A DNA stretch of 64,000 nucleotides from the NCBI RefSeq assembly GCF_024435355.1, contig NZ_JAMJWG010000030.1:34962-98961 (forward strand), read 5' to 3'. The position numbers were made by a program, and so were the translations under genes. The number at the start of each line of letters is the position of its first letter. The stretch's first letter is position 1. The notes below the pieces were generated by a model that did no database searches, was not told the origin of the DNA, and worked only from the letters and a program-made list of their open reading frames with translations. Origin of the DNA: Streptomyces odontomachi (GTDB lineage: Bacteria > Actinomycetota > Actinomycetes > Streptomycetales > Streptomycetaceae). Shown here piece after piece: positions 36,910-45,570 of the stretch.

Positions 36910-38178
36910 TCAGCGGGCGTCGACGAGCTTCAGCTCCGGATGGGCCGTGCCTCCGTCGATCGCCGTCGACGACAGGTGCGAGACGACGCGGTCGTCGACC
37001 GGGTCGTTCGCCGGGTCGTCGTGCACGACCAGGTGCTCGTACGTGGTGGAGCGCTGCGCCGGGACCCGGCCCGCCGAGCGGATCAGGTCGATGATCTCCA
37101 TCCGGTTGGACCGGTGCCGGGCGCCCGCCGACGAGACGACGTTCTCCTCCAGCATGATCGAGCCGAGGTCGTCGGCGCCGTAGTGCAGCGAGAGCTGGCC
37201 GATCTCCTTGCCGGTGGTCAGCCAGGAGCCCTGGATGTGGGCGACGTTGTCGAGGAAGAGCCGCGCGATGGCGATCATGCGCAGGTACTCGAGGATGGTC
37301 GCCTGGGTGCGGCCCTTCAGGTGGTTGTTCTCGGGCTGGTAGGTGTACGGGATGAAGGCCCGGAAGCCGCCGGTGCGGTCCTGGACGTCGCGGATCATGC
37401 GCAGGTGCTCGATGCGCTCGGCGTTGGTCTCGCCGGTGCCCATGAGCATCGTCGTGGTGGACTCGACGCCGAGGCCGTGCGCGGTCTCCATGATCTCCAG
37501 CCACCGCTCGCCGGACTCCTTCAGCGGTGCGATCGCCTTGCGGGGGCGCGCGGGCAGCAGTTCCGCGCCGGCGCCCGCGAAGGAGTCGAGGCCGGCGTCG
37601 CGGATGCGCGTGACGGCCTCCTCGACCGTGACGCCGGAGATCCGGGCCATGTGCTCGACCTCGGATGCGCCGAGGGAGTGGATGACCAGCTGCGGGAACG
37701 CCTTCTTGATGGCCGCGAAGTGCTTCTCGTAGTACTCGACGCCGTAGTCCGGGTGGTGCCCGCCCTGGAACATGATCTGGGTGCCGCCCAGCTCCACGGT
37801 CTCCGCGCAGCGCCGCAGGATGTCGTCGAGGTCGCGGGTCCAGCCCTTCCCGACGTCCTTGGGCGCGGCGTAGAAGGCGCAGAACTTGCAGGCCGTCACG
37901 CAGACGTTGGTGTAGTTGATGTTCCGTTCGATGATGTACGTGGCGATGTGCTCGGTGCCGGCGTAGCGCCGCCTGCGGACGGCGTCGGCGGCGGAGCCCA
38001 GCGCGTGCAGCGGGGCGTCACGGTAGAGGACGAGCGCTTCCTCGGGCGTGATCCGCCCGCCGGCGGCGGCCCGGTCGAGCACGGCGGCGATGTCGACGTC
38101 GACCGGAGCGCCGCTCGGGCCGCCCTCCGGCGCCGTCGCGGAGACACCTGTGGAAGCGAAGTCGGCCTGCTCGGTCAC
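36910..38178 (-). CDS. mqnC: Cyclic dehypoxanthinyl futalosine synthase (MqnC)
   Basis: This radical SAM enzyme of the futalosine menaquinone pathway cyclises dehypoxanthinyl futalosine. The 4Fe-4S motif CX3CX2C is C93-C97-C100 (CVTACKFC), preceded by the conserved NINYTN. GTQIMFQGGHHPDYG, SLGASEVEH, GLDSFAGAGAELL and PYTYQPENN follow and match the family. The 422-aa form has an N-terminal Ala/Gly extension of about 25 residues. The GTG start follows AAGGGA. It lies upstream of menG and downstream of the receptor kinase. Confidence 0.95.
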   Translation of the reverse strand: MTEQADFASTGVSATAPEGGPSGAPVDVDIAAVLDRAAAGGRITPEEALVLYRDAPLHALGSAADAVRRRRYAGTEHIATYIIERNINYTNVCVTACKFCAFYAAPKDVGKGWTRDLDDILRRCAETVELGGTQIMFQGGHHPDYGVEYYEKHFAAIKKAFPQLVIHSLGASEVEHMARISGVTVEEAVTRIRDAGLDSFAGAGAELLPARPRKAIAPLKESGERWLEIMETAHGLGVESTTTMLMGTGETNAERIEHLRMIRDVQDRTGGFRAFIPYTYQPENNHLKGRTQATILEYLRMIAIARLFLDNVAHIQGSWLTTGKEIGQLSLHYGADDLGSIMLEENVVSSAGARHRSNRMEIIDLIRSAGRVPAQRSTTYEHLVVHDDPANDPVDDRVVSHLSSTAIDGGTAHPELKLVDAR

Positions 38179-38281
38179 GGGTGTCCCTTTCGTAAGGGTG
38201 TGGACTGACCGATCCAGCGTACGGCAGGCTCCCCGGCCGCGATCGGGCCCCCGGACCGCGCCGTCGGTCCCGCCGGTCCCG

Positions 38282-40189
38282 TCAGTCCGTCTTCGACAGC
38301 CGCGCCTTGGGGTCCCCCGCGGCGGGGTCGTCGGAGGTGTATTGGAGGTCGTCTCCGACCGGCTTCAGGTAGATCGTGTGCGCGGTCTGCGAGCAGTGCG
38401 AGCCGTTCGACGCGTCGCCCTTGCCGGTGGCCGTGATCCGGTCGTCCGCCACCTTCTTCAGGATCAGGTCGTCCTTGCAGACGCCGCCGAGCAGATCCGT
38501 CTGGGTGAGCGTCGCGAACCGCCCGCCGACCTTCCCCTTGTGGACGACGAGTTCGAAGGTGCCGTCGGGGATGCCGGCGGCGGTGGCGTCGCCCCGCCAG
38601 GTCCCGAAGTACGCCTTGGGGACGGCGCCGGCCTGCGGGGTGGGGCCGTCCGAACCGCCGTCCCCGGACGGGGTGGCCTCCCCCGTGTCACCGGCCGCGC
38701 CACCGGTCGAGGGCGGCTGGTTGCCGGTCGCGCCCCCGCCCCCGCCCGGCAGCAGGTCGAACACGAACACGGAGCCGACGGTCACCGCGGCCAGCGCGCC
38801 CGCGACCGCCAGCGCCACGGTGCAGCTCAGCCGGCGACCCCGGCCGGCCGCCGCCGACGCGGCCCCGGTCGTCGCCGACAGGCTGAGGGAGAGTCGGCCG
38901 GGCGGGTGGGAGCGCCCGTCCTCGTTCCCCTGCGGGCCCTTGCGGTCGTGGGGGCCGTTGCGGTCGTGCGGGCCCTTGCCGTCTTGGGGTATCTGCCGTC
39001 CGTCGTGGGGTGTCTGCTGTCCGTCGTGGGGGTTCTGCTGTCCGTACGACGGGTCGGGGGGCCCGAAGACCCCGAGGGACGGGCCGGGAGCCGGCGGCGG
39101 GGGCGTGCCGTCCGAGCCCGGGGCGGGCGGCTCGTGCCGTTTCCTTGCTGCCGCCGGGAGGCCCAGCGTCATGGTGGTGTCGGAGGACGCGGGCGGCCCT
39201 TCCGGGGGCGTGTCCGGCGCGGCGGCCTCCAGGTCCAGCAGGCGCACGGCGCTGCGTCCGACCTCGGTCACCAGGGGCGCGGGCAACCAGCCGGCGGCGA
39301 CCAACCCGGCGGCGCCCTGGGGCGCCAACCGGTGGGCGAGTTGCTGTGGAGTGGGGCGTACGGCCGGGTCCTTCGCGAGACAGCGGGTCACGACGTCGAG
39401 CAGGTCCCCGGTCAGCCCGTCGAGTTCGGGTTCCTCGTGGACGACCTTGTACAGCAGTGCGGCGGAGGAGTCGCCCGGGAACGGCGGCCGTCCGGTCGCC
39501 GCGAACGCGAGGACGGCGCCCAGCGAGAAGATGTCCGCCGCGCCGGTGACGCCCTTGCCGACGATCTGCTCCGGCGCCATGTAGCCGGGCGAGCCGATGG
39601 AGGCACCGGTCGAGGTGAGCGAGGCGGTGCCGTCCGTCGCACGGGCGATGCCGAAGTCGATCAGCCGGGGCCCGTCCATGGTGAGCAGGACGTTCGACGG
39701 CTTCACATCACGGTGGACGAGGCCCAGGGAGTGCACGTGGGCCAGCGCTTCGGCGAGCGAGGCGCCGAGGACGCGCACGGAGGACTCGGGGAGCGGCGCC
39801 GGTGGGACCGGGACGATGCTTCGGGCCGGGTCCGCCCCGTCCCCCGGCTGCCCCGCGTCGGCCGCGCCGGACAGCGGGGTGACCGCTTCGGCGAGCGAGG
39901 GCCCGGCCACGTAGCCGGTGGCCACCCACGGCACGGACGCCTCGGGGTCGGCGTCCAGCACGGGTGCCGTCCAGTCGCCGCCGACCTGGCGTGCCGCCTC
40001 GACCTCGCGCCGGAAACGGGCCCTGAACTGCGCGTCGAGGGCGAAGTGCGGGTGGACGATCTTCACGGCGACGGTGCGACCGCCCGCGCTGCGTCCCAGA
40101 TAGACCCGGCCCATACCGCCGGAGCCGAGTCGGCCGAGCAACCGGTACGGGCCGATGGCCCTGGGCTCATCCGCGTCGAGCGGCTGCAT
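38282..40189 (-). CDS. Receptor-like Ser/Thr protein kinase
   Basis: This Hanks-type kinase has one transmembrane helix, 635 aa. In the kinase domain (residues 12-290) the Gly loop is GSGGMG, the ATP lysine is K43, and HRDVKPSN (catalytic Asp161), DFG (178-180) and MAPEQ follow. A Pro/Gly linker with degenerate hexapeptide repeats (HDGQQ, HDRNGP types) leads to a helix (ALAVAGALAAVTVGSVFVF). A Gly/Ser/Asp-rich segment then joins a roughly 110-residue outside domain beginning AYFGTWRG and holding two cysteines (GGVCKDD, GSHCSQ). That domain is the likely sensor. It sits between mqnA and mqnC, 103 bp upstream of mqnC, so control of the quinone genes is conceivable but unproven. Confidence 0.88.
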   Translation of the reverse strand: MQPLDADEPRAIGPYRLLGRLGSGGMGRVYLGRSAGGRTVAVKIVHPHFALDAQFRARFRREVEAARQVGGDWTAPVLDADPEASVPWVATGYVAGPSLAEAVTPLSGAADAGQPGDGADPARSIVPVPPAPLPESSVRVLGASLAEALAHVHSLGLVHRDVKPSNVLLTMDGPRLIDFGIARATDGTASLTSTGASIGSPGYMAPEQIVGKGVTGAADIFSLGAVLAFAATGRPPFPGDSSAALLYKVVHEEPELDGLTGDLLDVVTRCLAKDPAVRPTPQQLAHRLAPQGAAGLVAAGWLPAPLVTEVGRSAVRLLDLEAAAPDTPPEGPPASSDTTMTLGLPAAARKRHEPPAPGSDGTPPPPAPGPSLGVFGPPDPSYGQQNPHDGQQTPHDGRQIPQDGKGPHDRNGPHDRKGPQGNEDGRSHPPGRLSLSLSATTGAASAAAGRGRRLSCTVALAVAGALAAVTVGSVFVFDLLPGGGGGATGNQPPSTGGAAGDTGEATPSGDGGSDGPTPQAGAVPKAYFGTWRGDATAAGIPDGTFELVVHKGKVGGRFATLTQTDLLGGVCKDDLILKKVADDRITATGKGDASNGSHCSQTAHTIYLKPVGDDLQYTSDDPAAGDPKARLSKTD

Positions 40190-40398
40190 GGCGAACGACC
40201 CCTCCCCCTGACGGCGCGACCATCAGCCTAATCCCACGCCCCGACCCCTCGCAGGACGCCGCCAACCCGCGCAGGACGCAGGGGCGCATGACGTACCGTG
40301 CACGATGAGTCACCCAGGGCACGGGCTGGCAGGGTCGGACGGACGGGGCGCGGACCGGCGCCGGCGTTTGCCCGGCAGACGGTCGAAGTTCACCGGCA

Positions 40399-40422
40399 GC
40401 GGCCGGAATTCATTCCGGCCGC
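40399..40422. repeat. Perfect 11-bp inverted repeat
   Basis: Arms gcggccggaat and attccggccgc are separated by only 2 nt. This is too tight for an ordinary RNA loop unless the closing pairs open, so a protein-binding palindrome or cruciform is possible. Confidence 0.6.
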
Positions 40423-40491
40423 CGCAAACCGCCGCGATCCGCCCAGCGACCCCGGAAAATGTCAAGCATCAGGTCGGCATGTCCGCAGAAA

Positions 40492-40594
40492 TTTCACCGG
40501 GCCCCGGCCGGGTCGCCGGCCCCGAAAACGCCGTGCAATGGTCTCGAAGGCTTTCGAAGCGACTCCGAATCGCTTGGAAAGCGACCCGGTGAAA
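40492..40594. ncRNA. Candidate structured RNA element (three-way junction)
   Basis: The closing stem tttcaccggg (40492-40501) pairs perfectly with cccggtgaaa (40585-40594). Inside lie hairpin A, ggccgg-GTCG-ccggcc near 40506-40521, and hairpin B, gctttcgaagcga (40550-40562) paired with tcgcttggaaagc (40570-40582) with one mismatch and a 7-nt loop. The whole folds as a compact junction on either strand. On the minus strand it would lie 3' of mqnA and 5' of the kinase. It does not match a riboswitch I know. Confidence 0.4.
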
Positions 40595-40725
40595 CCGGCG
40601 AAATCGGCCCCCGCCCAATTCCGTTTCCACGGCCGGGGCACGGCGCCGTGGCTCGGCCGGGGCTCCGACCGCGACATGGCCGGGGGCGCCGGCAGGACAC
40701 CGCCGGGGCGCGGCAGAGCCGCAGG

Positions 40726-41625
<900 letters not shown>

Positions 41626-41751
41626 ATCGCGAGACTAGACCCCGACCTGCGCGCCACCGCCACCAGGGGGCCGGGGGCGCCCGCACGGCCACCCGGGAGC
41701 CGTGCCGGGATCACCCGACTGCCGTCGGTGAAGGTGGGCCCACCGGGCAGT

Positions 41752-41798
41752 GGATCTTCCCGGATGAAGATCCAAGACGAAGATCGTGTCAACATCTT
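41752..41798. promoter_or_regulatory. Cluster of GAAGATC inverted repeats between mqnA and the cold-shock gene
   Basis: ggatcttc (41752-41759) and gaagatcc (41766-41773) form a perfect 8-bp palindrome. gaagat and atcttc at about 41780-41798 form a second. The cluster lies about 125 bp upstream of mqnA and could bind a repressor or activator. Confidence 0.4.
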
Positions 41799-41907
41799 CT
41801 GAAGCACTTCCGGCGACCGGGTGAAGTGATCTTTCCCTCTATCGCTTTCGGGGGGCACCATGCTAGGCTCACAGCCAAGTTGCAGTTTGGTTTCCCTTGC
41901 AGTACAG

Positions 41908-41948
41908 AGCCTGCGGAGCATGTGACCCGCAGGCTTTCGTCGTTTTCA
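41908..41948 (+). promoter_or_regulatory. Terminator-like hairpin in the cold-shock gene leader
   Basis: A 9-bp perfect stem (agcctgcgg / ccgcaggct) with a 10-nt loop is followed by ttcgtcgttttc, T-rich for this genome. It lies 70-110 nt upstream of the cold-shock ATG. A transcript starting further upstream would meet it as an attenuator; alternatively transcription starts beyond it. Confidence 0.5.
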
Positions 41949-42015
41949 GACTTATGCAGTTGCTTACAACAGCGAGGTTCTGGAGCAGGGCAACCCTTTG
42001 GCCCAAGGAGGGCTT

Positions 42016-42219
42016 ATGGCTACCGGAACCGTTAAGTGGTTCAACGCCGAAAAGGGCTTTGGCTTCATTGCCCAGGAAGGCGGCGGCCCCGACGTCTTCG
42101 TCCACTACTCCGCGATCAACGCGACCGGATTCCGTTCCCTCGAGGAGAACCAGTCCGTGAGCTTTGACGTCACCCAGGGCCCCAAGGGCCCGCAGGCGGA
42201 GAACGTCACCCCGATCTAG
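42016..42219 (+). CDS. Cold-shock protein (CspA family)
   Basis: This 67-aa single OB-fold RNA chaperone of the CspA/ScoF family melts mRNA structure. RNP1 KGFGFIA and RNP2 VFVHYSAI are intact, preceded by GTVKWFNAE. ATG 42016 follows AAGGAGGG at 5 nt spacing, an unusually good ribosome site. The upstream leader is long and AT-richer than the surrounding DNA, as is usual for csp genes, and includes a hairpin. A strong terminator follows about 110 nt downstream. Expression is probably constitutive or growth-related, as for several Streptomyces csp genes. Confidence 0.97.
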   Translation: MATGTVKWFNAEKGFGFIAQEGGGPDVFVHYSAINATGFRSLEENQSVSFDVTQGPKGPQAENVTPI

Positions 42220-42326
42220 TCGGACCTGGAGCCGGGGGCTACGCGGTCACCCCACTTCCGTAGTCGGGTTTCCGCGTTCGCCGGGATCACGTCTATCCAG
42301 ACATTCCAGAACTGAAGCACCACCCA

Positions 42327-42355
42327 AGGAGCCCCGTGCAGCGCACGGGGCTCCT
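42327..42355. terminator. Hairpin terminator after the cold-shock gene
   Basis: Arms aggagccccgtgc and gcacggggctcct form a perfect 13-bp stem with a 3-nt loop. It can serve both the cold-shock gene and the converging thiolase gene. Confidence 0.8.
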
Positions 42356-42362
42356 GCCGCAT

Positions 42363-42472
42363 CCACACCACCGGCCGGTGGTCCGGATGCGACAGCGACG
42401 GCCCCCTGAGGTCGGTGACGACCCGCGGCCATCGTCGTGGCCGTTCGCGCAGTTCCCCGCGCCCCTTCAGGT
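42363..42472. repeat. Dispersed hairpin repeat family, copy between csp and thiolase genes
   Basis: It contains caccggccggtggtccgg, cggtgacgacc and cgcgcagttccccgcgcccc, the same modules in the same order as at 11.6 kb and 54.5 kb. This copy lacks the second stem arm. Confidence 0.7.
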
Positions 42473-42516
42473 GCGTCCGAGCGCCCTCGACCCCGGCCCG
42501 GCGCACACGCCGTCCG

Positions 42517-43920
42517 TCACGGGCGTTCCAGGATCGCCGTCACGCCCTGGCCGCCCGCCGCACAGATCGAGATCAGGCCACGGCCGGGGGCGTCGCGTTC
42601 GGCGAGGAGTTGGGACAGGGTGGCCACGATGCGTGCCCCGGTCGCGGCGAACGGGTGCCCCGTGGCCAGCGAGGAGCCCGCGACGTTCAGCCGGTCCCGG
42701 TCCACCGGGGCCAGGCCCTGCTTCTCCCAGGCCGCCAGCGTGGCGAGCACCTGAGACGCGAACGCCTCGTGGATCTCCACGAAGTCGAAGTCCTCGATGC
42801 CGAGCCCGGCCCGCCGGAGCATCCGCGGCACCGCGTACGCGGGCGCCATCAGCAGCCCGTCGGTGCCACCGGCGACGTCCCCGCCGACGAAGTCGACGGC
42901 CGCGGTCTCGTAGGTGGTGAGGTAGGCGAGCGGGGTCAGGCCGCGCGCCGCCGCCCACTCCTCGCCGGCCAGCAGCACCGTCGCGGCACCGTCGGTGAGC
43001 GGGGTGGAGTTCCCGGCGGTCATGGTCGCGCCCGGCTCGCGGGTGCCGAACACCGGCTTCAGCGCGGCCAGTTTCTCCGCCGTCGAGTCCGGCCGCAGGT
43101 TCTGGTCCCGTTCCAGGCCGCGGAACGGCACCACCAGTTCCCGCAGGAAGCCCCTGTCGTACGCCGCCGCCAGCCGCTGGTGGCTGGCGGCCGCGAGCTC
43201 GTCCTGCGCCGCACGCGTGATGCCCCACGCGCGGGCGGTGACCGCGGCGTGCTCGCCCATGGACAGCCGGGTCCGGGGCTCGGCGTTGCGCGGGATGTCC
43301 GGGACGAGGTGCCGGGGCCGGATACGGGAGAGCGCCGCAAGGCGGGCGCCGGTGGACTTCGCACGGCGCGCGTCGAGCAGGATGCGCCGCAGTTCGTCGT
43401 TGACACCGAGCGGGGCGTCGCTCGCGGTGTCGACACCGCCCGCGATCGCCGAGTCGAGCTGGCCGAGCATGATCTTGTTGGCGGCGGCGATGACCGCCTG
43501 GAGGCCGGTGCCGCAGGCCTGCTGGACGTCGCACGCGGGCGTGCGCGGATCGAGCCGCGAACCGAGCACGGTCTCGCGTGCAAGGTTGAAGTCACGGCTG
43601 TGCTTGAGGACGGCTCCCGCGACGAACTCGCCGACCGGCGGACCGTCCTGACCGTCCGACCGGTGTCCGTCGGCGGCCGGTCCGGCGAGCCCGAAACGTT
43701 CGACCAGCGCGTCCAGCGCCGCGGTCAGCATCTCCTGGTTCGACGCGGTCGCATACGGGCCGTCCGAGCGGGCGAACGGGATGCGGCAGCCGCCGATGAC
43801 CGCCACACGACGCGCCCGCAGCGGCTCCGCCATCGGCGGACGGGGGGATGCGGGGGCGTCCCGGTCGTCGGGCGCGTTCGGGGACGGGGACGGGGACTGC
43901 GGTGGACCGGCGGGGCTCAT
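42517..43920 (-). CDS. Acetyl-CoA C-acyltransferase (thiolase)
   Basis: This thiolase cleaves or condenses 3-ketoacyl-CoA. The active-site nucleophile is C136 in QQACGTGLQA. The second region is NGTPL-like GNSTPLTDGA, the catalytic His is in EIHEAFASQ, and GHPFAATGAR and the C-terminal Cys in CAAGGQG complete the set. At 467 aa it includes a Pro/Ser-rich first 30 residues that are probably not part of the fold; M30 is an alternative start, but ATG 43920 has AGGAGCAGG upstream. It is divergent from the fabG-type gene across an operator-like palindrome, and part of a thiolase-FabG-MaoC-TetR set known from actinobacterial lipid metabolism. Confidence 0.92.
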   Translation of the reverse strand: MSPAGPPQSPSPSPNAPDDRDAPASPRPPMAEPLRARRVAVIGGCRIPFARSDGPYATASNQEMLTAALDALVERFGLAGPAADGHRSDGQDGPPVGEFVAGAVLKHSRDFNLARETVLGSRLDPRTPACDVQQACGTGLQAVIAAANKIMLGQLDSAIAGGVDTASDAPLGVNDELRRILLDARRAKSTGARLAALSRIRPRHLVPDIPRNAEPRTRLSMGEHAAVTARAWGITRAAQDELAAASHQRLAAAYDRGFLRELVVPFRGLERDQNLRPDSTAEKLAALKPVFGTREPGATMTAGNSTPLTDGAATVLLAGEEWAAARGLTPLAYLTTYETAAVDFVGGDVAGGTDGLLMAPAYAVPRMLRRAGLGIEDFDFVEIHEAFASQVLATLAAWEKQGLAPVDRDRLNVAGSSLATGHPFAATGARIVATLSQLLAERDAPGRGLISICAAGGQGVTAILERP

Positions 43921-44020
43921 CTCGACCTGCTCCTGACTCGTCTGGACGACGTGATCCGACAGTCGGTCGCCGCACCGCTCGCCGCCCTGTTCCGTTTCTC
44001 TCGACGCGTATCTGACTCTT

Positions 44021-44042
44021 GAGTAACCTTACTCTCTAGTAA
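44021..44042. promoter_or_regulatory. Overlapping palindromes in the thiolase-fabG divergent promoter
   Basis: gagtaaccttactc (44021-44034) and ttactctctagtaa (44029-44042) are overlapping inverted repeats of the motif TTACT/AGTAA. They sit 33 bp before the fabG-type ATG and about 100 bp from the thiolase start. The TetR protein encoded at 46.4-47.1 kb is the natural candidate to bind here. AT-rich DNA is conspicuous in this genome. Confidence 0.6.
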
Positions 44043-44074
44043 ATTACCCGGGAACTGGGAGCTGGGAGCTGGAC

Positions 44075-45478
44075 ATGGCCGATCGTTACCTGACCTTCGC
44101 GGGCACCGCGCCCGGCCGGTTTCTCACCCGGCGGCTCGGCCTGCCCCGACCCGCGCCACTGCGCCGTCACACCGCCCCGGGCAGCACGCTCGGCGGCCCG
44201 CTGCTGCACCTGACCGCGGGAAAGCCGGCCGGGCACGGCCCCGGCACCTCGCTCGCCGAAGTGCTGGCCCGCACCGGTCTGTCGGTGCGCGAGGGCGGCG
44301 CGGCCGGCGCCCCCGGCGCGCCGGCCGGTCCCGGCGGCGCGAGCGGTGAGCGCCCCGCGGCGATCGTCCTGGACGCCCGCGGCGTCACGGATGTCGCGGC
44401 GCTCGCCGAGGTCCACGCCGCGCTCCACCCGGTCGTGCGCTCGGTCGCCGAGAGCGGGCGCGTGGTGGTGCTCGGCGCGCCGCTCGACCCTGCCGACCAC
44501 CACCAGTGCGCCGCCCAGCAGGCTCTCGAAGGGCTCGTGCGCTCCCTGGGCAAGGAGATCGGCGGTGGCCGCACGGCCACCCTGGTACGGACGGCGGGGT
44601 CGGCGGAGGGCAACGCGGCCGCCGAGTCGACCCTGCGGTTCTTCCTCTCACCGAAGTCGGCTTACGTCAGCGGGCAGGTGATCGAGATCGACGGCGACGC
44701 GGCGGACGGCGCACCCGAGCCGGTGGACGAGGCCGATCCCCAGCTGCCGTTGGCCGGTCGGACCGCCCTGGTCACCGGTGCCGCGCGCGGTATCGGAGAG
44801 TCGATCGCCGCGACCCTCGCCCGGGACGGCGCGCGGGTCGTCTGCCTGGACGTGCCGGCCGCACGGGACGACCTGACCGCGGTCGCCGACCGGCTCGGCG
44901 GCAGCGCGCTCCCGCTCGACATCACGGCGGACGACGCGGGCGAGCAGATCGCCGCCGCACTCCCGGACGGCGGCCTGGACATCCTCGTCCAGAACGCCGG
45001 CATCACACGCGACCGTCGCCTCGCGAACATGCCGGCCGACCGCTGGGCCGCCGTCCTCGACGTCAACCTCGCCGCCGTGCTGCGCACCTCGGACGCCCTG
45101 CTGGCCTCCGGTGCGCTGCGCCGTGGCGGCCGGATCGTGGCCACCTCGTCCATGAGCGGCATCGCCGGCAACGTCGGCCAGACCAACTACGCGGCGAGCA
45201 AGGCGGGCGTCATCGGCCTGGTACGCGGCCTGGCACCGCGCGCACGCGCCGAGCACGGCGTGACGGTGAACGCGGTGGCGCCCGGCTTCATCGAGACCCG
45301 GATGACGGCGGCGATGCCGCTCTTCCCCCGTGAGGTGGGCCGGCGGATGAACTCGCTCGGGCAGGGCGGTCTTCCCGTGGACGTCGCCGAAACGGTGGCC
45401 TGGCTCGCACAGCCCGCGTCCTGGGCGGTGAACGGGCAGGTCGTGCGGGTGTGCGGGCAGAGCCTGCTGGGCGCTTGA
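44075..45478 (+). CDS. High-molecular-weight 3-oxoacyl-ACP/CoA reductase (FabG4-like)
   Basis: This is a two-domain short-chain dehydrogenase of 467 aa, twice the size of a normal FabG. The N-terminal half (1-215) resembles a degenerate SDR without cofactor motifs. The C-terminal half has LVTGAARGIGESIAATLA, NAGITRDRRL, the catalytic Ser in ATSSMSG and the NYAASKAG Tyr/Lys pair. The mycobacterial homologue FabG4 uses NADH and acts on long acyl-CoA substrates. The start has GGGAGCTGG upstream. It is co-directional with the MaoC gene 92 bp later. Hairpins at 45487-45515 and 45532-45552 lie between them. Confidence 0.9.
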   Translation: MADRYLTFAGTAPGRFLTRRLGLPRPAPLRRHTAPGSTLGGPLLHLTAGKPAGHGPGTSLAEVLARTGLSVREGGAAGAPGAPAGPGGASGERPAAIVLDARGVTDVAALAEVHAALHPVVRSVAESGRVVVLGAPLDPADHHQCAAQQALEGLVRSLGKEIGGGRTATLVRTAGSAEGNAAAESTLRFFLSPKSAYVSGQVIEIDGDAADGAPEPVDEADPQLPLAGRTALVTGAARGIGESIAATLARDGARVVCLDVPAARDDLTAVADRLGGSALPLDITADDAGEQIAAALPDGGLDILVQNAGITRDRRLANMPADRWAAVLDVNLAAVLRTSDALLASGALRRGGRIVATSSMSGIAGNVGQTNYAASKAGVIGLVRGLAPRARAEHGVTVNAVAPGFIETRMTAAMPLFPREVGRRMNSLGQGGLPVDVAETVAWLAQPASWAVNGQVVRVCGQSLLGA

Positions 45479-45570
45479 GGCAGGGCGCCGACGCGTCCGC
45501 CACGGGCGCGTCGGCCGCGACACGCAGGGGACCCCGGGCCGTCCGCCCGGGGCCTGGACAGGGAGTTGGC

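Larger units (their letters stand above)
40190..40725. other. Intergenic region with strong secondary structure
   Basis: This is 536 bp between mqnA and the kinase with no credible gene. It contains two notable structures: the perfect 11-bp inverted repeat at 40399-40422 and the branched element at 40492-40594 described separately. The part near 40200-40300 presumably carries the kinase promoter. Confidence 0.6.
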
